64,000 nt of DNA from Muriiphilus sp048268845 (GTDB lineage Bacteria > Pseudomonadota > Alphaproteobacteria > Rhodobacterales > Rhodobacteraceae). Shown one piece after another: positions 21,416 to 30,652 of this stretch (position 1 is its first letter; the number at the start of each line of letters is the position of its first letter). The position numbers were made by a program, and so were the translations under genes. The notes beneath the pieces were generated by a model that was given only the letters and a program-made list of their open reading frames with translations, did no database searches and was not told the origin of the DNA. The stretch lies in contig JBLWUQ010000004.1 of the NCBI GenBank assembly GCA_048268845.1, positions 242,948 to 306,947 of the forward strand, given 5' to 3'.

Positions 21416-22330
21416 CTAGAGCTTGGTTTCGTTGACCACCGGCGTCACGCGCCGCTTCAACACCGCCTCGCGCCAGGTGACGAAAGTCACCGCGCCCAGG
21501 ATCACGACGCCGCCCAGCACCACCCACCCGTCGACCGGCTCGGCAAAGAACAGCGCGCCCAGCAGCACCGACCAGAGCAATTGCAGGAAGGTCACCGGCT
21601 GCGTCACCGTCATCGGTGCCGAGGCAAAGGCCTTCGTCATGGTGTAATGCCCCATCGTGGCAACCGCGGCGACCGCAAGCATCCAGGCCAGTTCGTCGAT
21701 CTGCGGCGTCACCCAGACGGCAGCCGCAAAGGGCGCCAGCCCGATCGTCACCGTCAGCGACAACATCGCCACCACGATCAGCGGCGTGACCCGCCCCATC
21801 AGCCGGCCGGTGATCAGATAGGAGCCGGCAAAGAACACCGCCGCGCCCAGCATCGCGAAATGGCCGGGAAGCAGCTCGCGAAACCCCGGACGCAGGATGA
21901 CAAACGCCCCGGCAAGCGCCACCATGATCGCGATGATCCGCCCCTTGTGCAGCGTCTCGCCCAGGACAAACACCGCCCCGACCGTCACGAACAGCGGGTT
22001 GAGGTAGTTGATCGCCGTCACTTCGGCCAGCGTGATGTTGGTCATAGCAAAGAACCACAGGATCACGCCCAGCGTGTGAATCATCCCCCGCGCGGCAAAC
22101 AGCGTCAGCACGTTGCGGTCGAACCTGACGCGGAACAGCTTGCCCAGGATCGGGATCAGGAACACCAGCCCCAGGGCATAGCGCAGAAACGCCAGTTCCG
22201 CCGCCGGGATGCGCCCGCCGACGTGTTTGACGATGGCGGTGACGGCGACAAAATTCAGTCCCGTCACCAGCATCCATGCCACCCCGACCAGCGGGCGCGG
22301 CTCAGACAGGGGTTGCGCTTGGCTCGACAT
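21416..22330 (-). CDS. EamA/DMT-superfamily transporter
   Basis: 304 residues with about ten hydrophobic segments in two EamA repeats. The first contains AELAFLRYALGLVFLIPI and TLAEVTAINYLNPLFVTVGA, and the second MTVTQPVTFLQLLWSVLLGALFF. Members export amino acids or metabolites across the inner membrane; the substrate is not predictable. The ATG at 22330 (MSSQAQPLSEP) is preferred over an upstream TTG at 22366. The gene ends one base after the choV stop, convergent with it. Confidence 0.88.
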   Translation of the reverse strand: MSSQAQPLSEPRPLVGVAWMLVTGLNFVAVTAIVKHVGGRIPAAELAFLRYALGLVFLIPILGKLFRVRFDRNVLTLFAARGMIHTLGVILWFFAMTNITLAEVTAINYLNPLFVTVGAVFVLGETLHKGRIIAIMVALAGAFVILRPGFRELLPGHFAMLGAAVFFAGSYLITGRLMGRVTPLIVVAMLSLTVTIGLAPFAAAVWVTPQIDELAWMLAVAAVATMGHYTMTKAFASAPMTVTQPVTFLQLLWSVLLGALFFAEPVDGWVVLGGVVILGAVTFVTWREAVLKRRVTPVVNETKL

Positions 22331-22380
22331 GGGATCGGGATTGCCCGAAGCCCATGCCAAAGGCAAGGGGCAGAAAGACG

Positions 22381-23124
22381 TCAGCCGAGTTGCGCCATCA
22401 CCTCGTCGGAGGTCTCGAAATTCGTCGTCACGCGCTGCACGTCGTCATCGTCCTCAAGCGCATCGACCAGCTTCATCAGCTTCTGCATGTCCTCGAGGCC
22501 CAGTTCCGTGGTGGTCACGGGTTTCCAGATCAGCTTGGTGGATTCGGACTCGCCCAACGCCGCCTCGAGCGCGGTGGACACCTCGTTGAGATCGGTATCG
22601 GCGCAATAGACGATGTGGCCCTCATCCGAGCTTTCCACATCCTCGGCCCCCGCCTCAATGGCCGCCTCGAAGATCGCCTCGTCGTCGCCCGCCGATGCCG
22701 GATAGACGATCTCGCCCTTGCGCTCGAACATGAAGGCCACCGAGCCGGTCTCGCCCAGGTTGCCGCCGTTCTTGGAGAACGTCGAGCGCACCACGGATGC
22801 GGTGCGGTTGCGGTTGTCGGTCATCGCCTCGACGATCACCGCCACGCCGTTCGGGCCGTAACCCTCATAACGGATCTCTTCGTAATTATCGCCCTCGCCG
22901 ACCATGGATTTCTTGATCGCCCGGTCGATCACGTCCTTGGGCACGGATTGCGACTTCGCCTCCTTCACCGCCAGACGCAGACGCGGGTTCTTGTCTGGGT
23001 CGGGGTCGCCCATCTTCGCGGCAACGGTGATCTCCTTGGCCAGCTTCGAAAAGAGTTTCGAGCGCAGGGCGTCCTGGCGCCCCTTGCGATGCTGGATATT
23101 TGCCCATTTGGAGTGGCCGGCCAT
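22381..23124 (-). CDS. YebC/PmpR family protein
   Basis: 247 residues, the normal length. It starts MAGHSKWANIQHRKGRQDA, the invariant family N-terminus, which fixes the ATG at 23124 although a GTG lies in frame 12 nt upstream. Other family blocks are NPRLRLAVKEAKSQSVPKD and GPNGVAVIVEAMTDNRNRT. YebC-type proteins were described as DNA-binding regulators, and recent work links the family to translation of proline-rich stretches. The role here is not decided by context. Confidence 0.95.
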   Translation of the reverse strand: MAGHSKWANIQHRKGRQDALRSKLFSKLAKEITVAAKMGDPDPDKNPRLRLAVKEAKSQSVPKDVIDRAIKKSMVGEGDNYEEIRYEGYGPNGVAVIVEAMTDNRNRTASVVRSTFSKNGGNLGETGSVAFMFERKGEIVYPASAGDDEAIFEAAIEAGAEDVESSDEGHIVYCADTDLNEVSTALEAALGESESTKLIWKPVTTTELGLEDMQKLMKLVDALEDDDDVQRVTTNFETSDEVMAQLG

Positions 23125-23449
23125 GAGAGTCTTCACCTCGTTTTTGATGTCGCGCCTCTATATGTCACCCACCGGGGATGGAGCAAGACCCCCGCGATAC
23201 GGCTTCATCTTGGAAAAATACTCAGCCCTCTCGGCGGCCCCGAAGGCGGGACCGCCTGCCGGGTTCGCAACCGTGCCGGTAGCACGGTCACTCAGGGGTT
23301 CGGGGGTGAAACCCCCAAGGCCTGCGTGGCCTGAACGCAAAGCCGACCTGCGCGCCGCAGGCGCACAATCCTTGGGGCTCTGGCGCGCCGGTGAGGCCGA
23401 TGCAGATTGCCCATTTCCATTTCCCGCCCGAACGGCAATTGTGCGCCGC
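23125..23449. other. 325-bp divergent intergenic region holding a repeat copy
   Basis: Lies between yebC and the LysE-type gene, which diverge. No gene is seen. The middle part (23292-23368) is a copy of the dispersed hairpin repeat found at four other places in the window. Promoters for both genes must be here, but no clear -35/-10 pair was picked out. Confidence 0.6.
23292..23368 (+). repeat. Dispersed hairpin repeat, copy A
   Basis: Shares GGGGGTGAAACCCCCA, then GGCCTGCGTGGCCTGAACG (23302-23339), with copy E at 56458-56495 with one difference over 38 nt. A second hairpin GCGCCGCAGGCGC follows at about 23352-23364. The first arm is a 5-bp G5/C5 stem. Unlike the other copies it lies between divergent genes, not convergent ones. 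Confidence 0.75.
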
Positions 23450-24043
23450 ATGTCACCAGAGCTTTTCATCGCCCTTGTGGGCTTCGCCTTCGTCACCTCG
23501 GTCACACCGGGGCCAAACAACCTGATGCTGATGGCGTCGGGCGCGAATTTCGGCTTTCGCCGCACCATTCCGCACATGCTGGGCGTCGCCCTCGGGTTCA
23601 CGGTGATGGTGGCGCTGGTCGGTGTCGGGCTGATGTCGGTGTTCGACCGGTTCCCGGTGGCGCATACCGTGCTCAAGGTGGTGTCGGTGGTCTATCTTCT
23701 CTGGCTCGCCTGGAAGATCGCCAATGCCGCGGCACCCGGCGCCGGCGGCGGGACCGGCAAGCCGCTGACGTTTCTGCAGGCCGCGGCGTTCCAGTGGGTC
23801 AACCCCAAGGCCTGGGCGATGGCGCTGTCGGCCATTGCCGCCTATGCGCCCGACCGCAGCCTTGCCGCGGCGGTGCTGGTGGCGGTGGTGTTCGGGCTGG
23901 TCAACCTGCCCTCGGTCAGCGCCTGGGCGGTGCTCGGCCAGCAGATCCGGCATATCCTGACCAATGCCACGCGGCTGCGGCTCTACAACTGGACAATGGC
24001 GCTCCTGCTGGTCGCAACGCTCTATCCGGTGGTCTTTGCCTGA
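23450..24043 (+). CDS. LysE-family amino acid exporter
   Basis: 197 residues with about six membrane segments. The N-terminal family signature FVTSVTPGPNNLMLMASGANFG lies at residues 14-35, and FQWVNPKAWAMALSAIAAY near 122-140. Family members export basic or neutral amino acids and homoserine lactones; the substrate is unknown. The ATG at 23450 is chosen because the LysE fold starts there; the upstream open frame runs through the repeat and is not coding. Confidence 0.88.
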   Translation: MSPELFIALVGFAFVTSVTPGPNNLMLMASGANFGFRRTIPHMLGVALGFTVMVALVGVGLMSVFDRFPVAHTVLKVVSVVYLLWLAWKIANAAAPGAGGGTGKPLTFLQAAAFQWVNPKAWAMALSAIAAYAPDRSLAAAVLVAVVFGLVNLPSVSAWAVLGQQIRHILTNATRLRLYNWTMALLLVATLYPVVFA

Positions 24044-24093
24044 GGCCATTTTGCCTGTTTCCAAGTCGGCCCGATCCCCTCTAGGGTGCGGAA

Positions 24094-25875
24094 ATGACAC
24101 AAGATCAAATCATCCTGTTCTCCCTCTTCGGTGCGGTCTTCGGGCTCCTGCTCTGGGGCAAGTTCCGCTATGATCTGGTGGCCTTCGCCGCCCTCATGCT
24201 GGGGGTGGTGCTCGGCGTCGTCGACACCAAGCACGCCTTCGACGGGTTCGGCCATTCGGCGACGCTGATCGTCGCGCTGGTGCTGGTGGTCTCGGCCGGG
24301 CTGGTGCGCTCGGGCGCGGTGTTTCTGATCACCCGCACGCTGATAAACCCCGACCGCAGCCTTGGCGGCCATATCACCATCATGGGCGCCATCGGCGGCG
24401 TGCTGTCGGCGTTCATGAACAACGTGGCCGCGCTGGCGCTGCTCATGCCGGTCGACATCCAGACCGCGCGCAAGGCCGGGCGGGTGGCGGGGCTGACGCT
24501 GATGCCGCTCAGTTTCGCCACCATCCTTGGCGGCATGGCGACACTGATCGGCACGCCCCCCAACATCATCATCTCGGCGATTCGCGAGGACAACCTGGGC
24601 GAGCCGTTCAAGATGTTCGATTTCGCCCCGGTGGGCGGGCTGACCGCGATTGCCGGGCTGATCTTCGTCGCTCTCATCGGCTGGCGGCTGATCCCGAATC
24701 AGGACGACAAGGCCGACGTCGCCGACCCGATGAGCGAGTATTCCGGCTATGCCGCGGAACTGGTGGTGCCGGCGGAGTCCAAGCTGATCGGCAAGCGCGT
24801 CGAGGACCTCTACGAGAAGGCCGACAAGAACGACGTCGCGATCCTCGGGCTGATCCGCGACGGCAAGCGGCGCTACGGAACGCAAGGCGCCACCAAGCTC
24901 GAGGCCGAGGACACCCTGGTGATCGAGGCCACGCCCGAGGCGCTGGACGAGTTCCGCGCCGCGCTGTCGCTCGCCTTCGTCGACGAGAAGCGCAAGGAAC
25001 AGCTCAAGGCCGAAAGCGCCGGGCTGTCCAAGATCGAGGTCGTCGTCACCCACAATTCGCGCATCAACGGCAAGACCGCGCAGGCCATCGGGCTGAACTG
25101 GCGCCGCCATGCCGTGCTTCTGGGCATCTCGCGCAGCGGCAAGAAGTTCCGCAGCCAGATCCGCAAGACCAAGACGCAACCCGGCGACATCCTGCTCCTG
25201 CTCGTCCCGGCAGGGACCGAGGCCGAGGTGGCGGAGTGGCTGGGCGTGCTGCCGCTGGCCGAACGCGGGCTGGCGGTGACGCAGGACAAGAAGACCTGGC
25301 TTGCCATCGGCATGTTCGCCGCCGCCGTCGCCGCCGCCAGCTTCGGGCTGATCTACCTGCCGGTGGCGCTGGGCATCGTGGTGATCGGCTTCGTGCTGAC
25401 GGGTGTCCTGCCGCTGTCGGAGCTTTACGACCACGTCGAATGGCCGGTCGTGGTGCTGCTGGGCTCGATGATCCCGCTGGGCGCGGCGCTGGAGACCTCG
25501 GGCGGCACCGAGCTGATCGCCACCGCGCTGGTCGACGTCACGCAAGGGATGCCGGCCTGGGCGGTTCTGACGCTCCTGATGGTGGTGACGATGTCGCTGT
25601 CGGATGTGCTCAACAACACCGCCACGGCCATCGTGGCTGCCCCCATCGGCATCCAGATGGCCGACCAGCTTGGCAGAAACCCGGACCCGTTCCTGATGGC
25701 CGTCGCGGTCGCCGCCTCCTGCGCGTTCCTCACCCCCATCGGGCACAAGAACAACACGCTGATCCTTGGCCCCGGCGGCTACAAGTTCGGCGATTACTGG
25801 CGCATGGGCCTGCCGCTCGAGATCATCGTGGTGGCGGTGTCGATCCCGCTGATCCTGGTGTTCTGGCCGCTCTAG
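24094..25875 (+). CDS. SLC13/DASS-type permease with two TrkA-C domains (first of a convergent pair)
   Basis: 593 residues. Hydrophobic helices fill both ends, and about residues 210-370 form two soluble TrkA-C (RCK-C) domains, including LVVPAESKLIGKRVEDL and VVTHNSRINGKTAQAIGL. Transport motifs are FMNNVAALALLMPV and IGTPPNIIISAIR in the first half and LSDVLNNTATAIVAAPIG, FLTPIGHKNNTLILGPGG in the second. Homologues move sulfate, citrate or dicarboxylates with Na+. The stop lies 3 nt from the stop of the paralogous gene on the other strand. Confidence 0.92.
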   Translation: MTQDQIILFSLFGAVFGLLLWGKFRYDLVAFAALMLGVVLGVVDTKHAFDGFGHSATLIVALVLVVSAGLVRSGAVFLITRTLINPDRSLGGHITIMGAIGGVLSAFMNNVAALALLMPVDIQTARKAGRVAGLTLMPLSFATILGGMATLIGTPPNIIISAIREDNLGEPFKMFDFAPVGGLTAIAGLIFVALIGWRLIPNQDDKADVADPMSEYSGYAAELVVPAESKLIGKRVEDLYEKADKNDVAILGLIRDGKRRYGTQGATKLEAEDTLVIEATPEALDEFRAALSLAFVDEKRKEQLKAESAGLSKIEVVVTHNSRINGKTAQAIGLNWRRHAVLLGISRSGKKFRSQIRKTKTQPGDILLLLVPAGTEAEVAEWLGVLPLAERGLAVTQDKKTWLAIGMFAAAVAAASFGLIYLPVALGIVVIGFVLTGVLPLSELYDHVEWPVVVLLGSMIPLGAALETSGGTELIATALVDVTQGMPAWAVLTLLMVVTMSLSDVLNNTATAIVAAPIGIQMADQLGRNPDPFLMAVAVAASCAFLTPIGHKNNTLILGPGGYKFGDYWRMGLPLEIIVVAVSIPLILVFWPL

Positions 25876-25892
25876 GCATCACAACGGCCAGA
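25862..25892. terminator. Inverted repeat across two convergent stop codons
   Basis: TCTGGCCG (25862-25869) and CGGCCAGA (25885-25892) pair perfectly around a 15-nt loop that contains both stop codons. The arms encode the Trp-Pro of the C-terminal F-W-P-L and I-W-P-L in the two SLC13 proteins. There is no T-tract; a bidirectional structural terminator is possible. Confidence 0.5.
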
Positions 25893-27657
25893 TCAGCGGT
25901 ATGACCGCCGAGGCGATCAGCCCCATCGTCAGGTTGAGCGGAACCCCGACCTTGAGGAAATCCGAAAACCGATAGCCGCCCGGCCCGAACACCAGCGTGT
26001 TGGTCTGGTAGCCGATCGGCGTGGCGAAACTGGCCGAGGCCGCGATCATCACCGCCACCACCAGCGGGCGCGGGTCGATGCCGATGGCACCGGCCAGCCC
26101 GATGGCTATCGGCGTCACCACCACGGCCACGGCGTTGTTCGTCACCAGTTCGGTCAGCACCGAGGTCAGCAGATAGATCGCCCAGACGATCAGGAACGGC
26201 GGCAGCCCGGCCAGTTTCGGCGCCAGCGCGCCCGCGATCAGCGTCACGGCGCCAGCGCTTTCCAGCGCCGCGCCGATTGCCAGCATGGCGAAGATCAGCG
26301 CGAGCAACCGCCCGTCGATGAAGGAAAACGCCTCCTCCGCATCAATCGCGCCGGTCAGGAGCACGATGGCCACCGCGATCACCGAAAGCTCGAGGATCGG
26401 CGCAACCCCCAGCCCGGCCAGCGCCACCAGCCCGATCAGCACGCCGATGGCGATGGGCGCATGGCCCCGCCGGAACGCCCGGCCCGAGGGCTTGGCGACA
26501 TCGACCAGGTTCATGTCGGCGGCCAGACGCTGAATATCCTCCGGCGCACCCTCAAGCAGCAGCGTATCGCCCACCCGCACGATGACATGGTCAAGATGCG
26601 GCCCGATGTTCTGGTTGCGCCGATGCACCGCCAGCGGATAGACGCCATAGCGCCGGCGCAGCCGCATCTGGCCCAGCGACCGCCCGGCCATCTTGCAATC
26701 GGGCGAGATCAGCGCCTCGACCGTCGTGGTCTCGACCGCCGAAACCTGATCGACCCGCTTGAGGCTCTTGTCGCGCTGCAGGGACAGAAGCTCGGTCATC
26801 GGCGTGCGCAGCACCACCCGGTCGCCAACCTCCAGCGTCACGCCCTCGAGGTTGCGTCTGAGCGAGGTGTCGCCGCGCACCACGTCGATCAGCCGCACAC
26901 CCTCGCGCTGGAACAACTGCACCCCCAGAACCTCGCGCCCGATGAGGTTCGAGTCCGGCGGGATGATCGCCTCGGTAAAGAACTTCTTGCGCGACCGGTC
27001 CGTCAGCAGGCTGGCCATCGAGGCGCGGTCGGGCAAGAGCTTCGGCCCGGCGACAGCCAGATAGATCATGCCCCAGGCCACCACCACCAGCCCGATCGGC
27101 GTGATCTCGAAAATCGTGAAGGGTTCCAACCCGTTGGCCCGCGCCACACCGTCGACCAGCAGGTTTGTCGAGGTGCCGATCAGGGTCAGCGTGCCGCCGA
27201 GAATGGCGCTGTAACTCAGCGGGATCAAGAGTTTCGACGGCTCCAGCCCCATCCGCTTGGCCAGTTGCGTGAAGACCGGGATCATCACCACCACGACCGG
27301 CGTGTTGGACACCACCGCCGAGGCGACGATGACGAAACCCAGCATCACACCCAACGCCAGCAGCGGCCGGGTGGCGGCCAGCCCGTCGGCCAGCCCGGTG
27401 AACCAGTCGAGCGCGCCGGTGCGCACCAGGGCGCCCATCACGATGAACATCGCCGCGATGGTCCAGGGCGCCGGGTTCGACAACACCGCCCGCGCCGCGT
27501 CGTAAGGCAGGATGCCGCTGACCAGCATCACCGCGACGCCGCCGATGGCGACGACCTCGGTCGGGAAGGTCTCGCGCAGGAACATCACGAACATCAGCCC
27601 GACGATTGCCAGCGCGACAAGTGCCTGAGTCGATTGGCTTAATTCATATAGTTGCAT
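25879..27657 (-). CDS. SLC13/DASS-type permease with two TrkA-C domains (second of a convergent pair)
   Basis: 592 residues and the same architecture as its convergent neighbour: helices, two TrkA-C domains at about 205-370 (IIPPDSNLIGREVLGVQLF, ISPDCKMAGRSLGQMRLRR), and helices again. Motifs include SNTPVVVVMIPVFTQLAK, IGTSTNLLVDGVAR, LVTNNAVAVVVTPIAIGLAG and FATPIGYQTNTLVFGPGG. The second copy differs enough from the first to suggest an old duplication and different substrates. The ATG at 27657 has no strong ribosome site. Confidence 0.92.
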   Translation of the reverse strand: MQLYELSQSTQALVALAIVGLMFVMFLRETFPTEVVAIGGVAVMLVSGILPYDAARAVLSNPAPWTIAAMFIVMGALVRTGALDWFTGLADGLAATRPLLALGVMLGFVIVASAVVSNTPVVVVMIPVFTQLAKRMGLEPSKLLIPLSYSAILGGTLTLIGTSTNLLVDGVARANGLEPFTIFEITPIGLVVVAWGMIYLAVAGPKLLPDRASMASLLTDRSRKKFFTEAIIPPDSNLIGREVLGVQLFQREGVRLIDVVRGDTSLRRNLEGVTLEVGDRVVLRTPMTELLSLQRDKSLKRVDQVSAVETTTVEALISPDCKMAGRSLGQMRLRRRYGVYPLAVHRRNQNIGPHLDHVIVRVGDTLLLEGAPEDIQRLAADMNLVDVAKPSGRAFRRGHAPIAIGVLIGLVALAGLGVAPILELSVIAVAIVLLTGAIDAEEAFSFIDGRLLALIFAMLAIGAALESAGAVTLIAGALAPKLAGLPPFLIVWAIYLLTSVLTELVTNNAVAVVVTPIAIGLAGAIGIDPRPLVVAVMIAASASFATPIGYQTNTLVFGPGGYRFSDFLKVGVPLNLTMGLIASAVIPLIWPL

Positions 27658-27722
27658 GGGTCACGCTCCCGGTGCCGGGGTATCTTGAACAAGCTGACGG
27701 GAAGCGGCAAGCGGTGATTGCG

Positions 27723-28535
27723 TCAGGGGCCGGACGGCACAAGCCGCCCGCCGTCGCGGACCATCTCGATCCGTGTCGCCTTGCCGGTCTTGTCGTCGGT
27801 CTCGACGTAAAGCCCCGACAGCGTCACCTCGCCCAGCGCCGGACTGAAGCGGGTCTTGGCCATGCCGGTGACAAAGCGGCGCAGCGGCTCGGCCTTGTCC
27901 ATGCCGATCACCGAATCGTAGTCGCCGCACATCCCCGCATCGGTCAGATAGCCGGTGCCGCGCGGCAGGATCTGCGCGTCCGCCGTCGGCACATGGGTAT
28001 GGGTGCCCACCACCACCGAAGCGCGACCGTCGCAGAAATGGCCCATCGCCATCTTCTCGGACGTCGCCTCGCAATGCACATCGACAATCACCGCCTGCGC
28101 CTGCCCGCCCAGCGGATAGGGTTTCAGGGCCGCGTCGATGGCCGAGAACGGATCGTCAAAGGCGCGTTTCATGAAGACGTTGCCCAGCACCTGCGCCACC
28201 AGCACCTTGCGCCCGCGCGCGTCCGAAAACAGCCGCGCCCCCTGCCCCGGCGCACCCTTGGCGTAGTTCAGGGGCCGGATGATGCGCGGTTCCTGCGCGC
28301 AAAAGCTCATCATGTCCTTCTGATCGAAGGCATGATCGCCCAGCGTGATCACGTCCGCACCGGCTTCGAGCAGGTCCTTGGCGTGCTCGCCCGACAGGCC
28401 CATGCCGCCGGTCGCGTTCTCGCCGTTCACCACCACGAAATCGAGCTTCCACGCTTCGCGCAGCCTTGCCAGCCGCTCGGTGATCGCGCGGCGTCCGGCG
28501 CGGCCGACGACGTCTCCCAGGAACAACAGTTTCAT
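27723..28535 (-). CDS. YmdB-family metallophosphoesterase
   Basis: 270 residues. The dinuclear-metal site is spread over MKLLFLGDVVGRAGRRAI (start), VVNGENATGGMG, LGDHAFDQK, and DVHCEATSEK with GTHTHVPTAD near the C-terminal half. YmdB-type enzymes hydrolyse 2',3'-cyclic nucleotides and affect stress and biofilm behaviour in Bacillus. The ATG at 28535 is preferred because the conserved fold begins there. It is the third gene of the mgtE operon, 47 nt after the cyclo-ligase. Confidence 0.93.
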   Translation of the reverse strand: MKLLFLGDVVGRAGRRAITERLARLREAWKLDFVVVNGENATGGMGLSGEHAKDLLEAGADVITLGDHAFDQKDMMSFCAQEPRIIRPLNYAKGAPGQGARLFSDARGRKVLVAQVLGNVFMKRAFDDPFSAIDAALKPYPLGGQAQAVIVDVHCEATSEKMAMGHFCDGRASVVVGTHTHVPTADAQILPRGTGYLTDAGMCGDYDSVIGMDKAEPLRRFVTGMAKTRFSPALGEVTLSGLYVETDDKTGKATRIEMVRDGGRLVPSGP

Positions 28536-28582
28536 GGCGACAGCCCTAGGCCCAAGCGCGGCGCGGTGCAAGCGGGGCGATG

Positions 28583-29140
28583 TCAGAAAAGAAGCGTTTC
28601 GGCTTCGGTGACAATGGCGTCCAGCGGCTGGTCCGTGGGCTCAAGCGGCAGCGCCTCGGCCTCCTGCGCGCCGTAGGCAAAGCCGATGGCGAAGGTCGGG
28701 CGCGCGGCGCGCAACCCTTCCAGCGTGCGGTCATAGAAGCCGCCGCCATAGCCCAGCCGGTTGCCGGCGCGATCAAACGCCACCAGCGGCACGATCAGCA
28801 CTTCGGGCACCACCTCGTCGCCCGCTTCGGGAATGAGCGCCCCGAACGGTCCCGCCACCATCACCACCCCCGGCCGCCAGCGGCGAAAGCTCAGCGCCTG
28901 CCCCGGCGCCCCGATCACCGGCACACCGACCGGCACATGCGCGACACAGGCTTCCATCACCGGCAGCGGGTCGATCTCTGTGCGGATCGGCATGTAGCCC
29001 GCCAGCGGCTTGCCCTCGTGCTGACGCAACAGCGCCAGCAGCCGCGCCTGCGCCGCCGCGTCCAGCCCCTCGCCATGCGCCGCGCGCCGCCGCGCGAAGG
29101 CCGCCCGGCGCGCCTCGGCCTTGATCGCCTCGAGGCTCAC
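28583..29140 (-). CDS. 5-formyltetrahydrofolate cyclo-ligase
   Basis: 185 residues. ATP-dependent conversion of 5-formyl-THF to 5,10-methenyl-THF, salvaging folate. Family motifs seen are the N-terminal helical ARRAAFARRRAAHGEG, VIGAPGQALSFRRW, PLVAFDRAGNRLGYGGGFYDRTL (the substrate and ATP loop), and IGFAYGAQEAEALPLEPTDQ with DAIVTE at the end. The GTG start overlaps the mgtE stop by 4 nt (GTGA). Membership of the mgtE-cyclo-ligase-ymdB operon is clear from spacing. Confidence 0.93.
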   Translation of the reverse strand: MSLEAIKAEARRAAFARRRAAHGEGLDAAAQARLLALLRQHEGKPLAGYMPIRTEIDPLPVMEACVAHVPVGVPVIGAPGQALSFRRWRPGVVMVAGPFGALIPEAGDEVVPEVLIVPLVAFDRAGNRLGYGGGFYDRTLEGLRAARPTFAIGFAYGAQEAEALPLEPTDQPLDAIVTEAETLLF

Positions 29141-30558
29141 AGCAACAGCACCGTCGCCAGCCCGAGGAAGGCGAAAAAGCCGACCACGTCGGTCACGGTG
29201 GTCACGAAGGCCCCCGAGGCCAGCGCCGGGTCGATATCCAGACGCTCGAGCGCCACCGGGATCATCACCCCGGCCAGCCCGGCGATGACAAGGTTGATCA
29301 CCATGGCGATCCCGATCACCAGCCCCAGCATCGGCGTGCCGAACCAGACCATGCCGACCGAGCCCATCACCAGCGCGAAGACCAGCCCGTTGACCAGCCC
29401 CACCAGCACCTCGCGCCGGATCACCCGCCAGACGTTGGCGGAGGTCAGGTCCTTGGTCGCCAGCGCGCGCACCGCGACGGTCAGCGACTGGGTTCCGGCA
29501 TTGCCGCCCATCGAGGCGACGATCGGCATCAGCACCGCCAGCGCCACAAGCTGCGCGATGGCCGCCTCGAACTGAGCGATCACCATCGAGGCGAGGATCG
29601 CCGTCGCCAGGTTCACCGCAAGCCAGGGCAGCCGCTGCTTGGTCGTCTCCAGCGCGTTGTCCGACAGGCTGCCCTCGCCGACACCGGCCAGGCGCAGGAT
29701 GTCTTCCTCGTGTTCCTCATCGAGGATCGCCATGGCGTCGTCGATGGTGATGACGCCGACCAGCCGGTCATCGGCGTCGACCACCGGGGCGGAAATCAGG
29801 TGATACTGGTTGAAGGCATAGGCGACCTCGCCCTCCTCCTGCATGACCGGGATGCTGCGGAAACTGTCCTCGGCGATATCGACAAGCTTCTTGGCGCGCG
29901 GCGACGACAAGAGCCGACCCAGCGTGACATAGCCGGTGGGCCGCATCTTCGGGTCGACCAGGATCATGTGATAGAACTGCTCGGGCAGGTCTTCCTGCGC
30001 GCGCAGATGGTCGATGGCCTGCCCCACGTCCCAATGCTCGGGCGCCACCACCAGCTCGCGCTGCATCAACCGGCCGGCGGAATATTCCGGGTAGGCCAGC
30101 GATTGTTCGACCGCGACCCGGTCGCTGGCTTCGAGCGCGTCCAGGATCGTGTCTTGCTGCGCCTCGCCAAGATCCTCGATCAGGTCGACGACGTCGTCGG
30201 TTTCCAACTCGCGCACCGCGTCGGCCAGAACCTGCGGCTCCAGCGCCGCGATCACCTCCTCGCGGATCGAGTCCTTGAGTTCCGACAGGATCTCGCCGTC
30301 GAACTCACGACCGTAAAGCTGCACGATGGCGCGGCGGGTCTCGCCATCGACCTGCTCCAGAAGGTCGGCGATGTCGGCGGCGTGCAGGGGTTCGAGCGCC
30401 GCGGTCAGCGCTTCGGCATCGCCCGCCTCCAGCGCCTCGAGCACCGGGCGCATGATCGCCCGGTCAAGCTCGTAGTCGCCTTCTTCCGGCATCATCGTGT
30501 CGATGGTCTGATCGTCCGCCATGCCTGCGTTTTCGCCCCCTGTCGCCCGGTCGGACAT
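29137..30558 (-). CDS. mgtE: Magnesium transporter MgtE
   Basis: 473 residues from the ATG at 30558; an ATG at 30522 would give 461 and has a slightly better purine tract, so the start is uncertain. The order is the family's: an N domain (LEPLHAADIADLLEQV), then a pair of CBS domains (LISAPVVDADDRLVGVITIDDAM) that sense cytosolic Mg2+, then about five membrane helices with PIVASMGGNAGTQSL in the pore-forming part. It is a Mg2+-gated channel. First gene of a three-gene operon. No M-box-like leader fits in the short upstream gap. Confidence 0.94.
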   Translation of the reverse strand: MSDRATGGENAGMADDQTIDTMMPEEGDYELDRAIMRPVLEALEAGDAEALTAALEPLHAADIADLLEQVDGETRRAIVQLYGREFDGEILSELKDSIREEVIAALEPQVLADAVRELETDDVVDLIEDLGEAQQDTILDALEASDRVAVEQSLAYPEYSAGRLMQRELVVAPEHWDVGQAIDHLRAQEDLPEQFYHMILVDPKMRPTGYVTLGRLLSSPRAKKLVDIAEDSFRSIPVMQEEGEVAYAFNQYHLISAPVVDADDRLVGVITIDDAMAILDEEHEEDILRLAGVGEGSLSDNALETTKQRLPWLAVNLATAILASMVIAQFEAAIAQLVALAVLMPIVASMGGNAGTQSLTVAVRALATKDLTSANVWRVIRREVLVGLVNGLVFALVMGSVGMVWFGTPMLGLVIGIAMVINLVIAGLAGVMIPVALERLDIDPALASGAFVTTVTDVVGFFAFLGLATVLLL

Positions 30559-30652
30559 TAGGTGAAGGGGGGCTTGAGGAACAGGGGGGAATAGCGATGG
30601 ACGCGGCAAAACCGCGCGCCTATTCTCGGCCTTCGCAATGACGGGGACGACG

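Noticed and set aside
22904..23449. Upstream extension of the LysE-type gene
   Set aside because: Overlaps yebC in antisense and reads through repeat copy A; LysE homology starts at 23450.
30523..30652. Magnesium (M-box) riboswitch before mgtE
   Set aside because: The gap to the divergent guanine deaminase is only about 95-130 nt and no M-box core was recognised.
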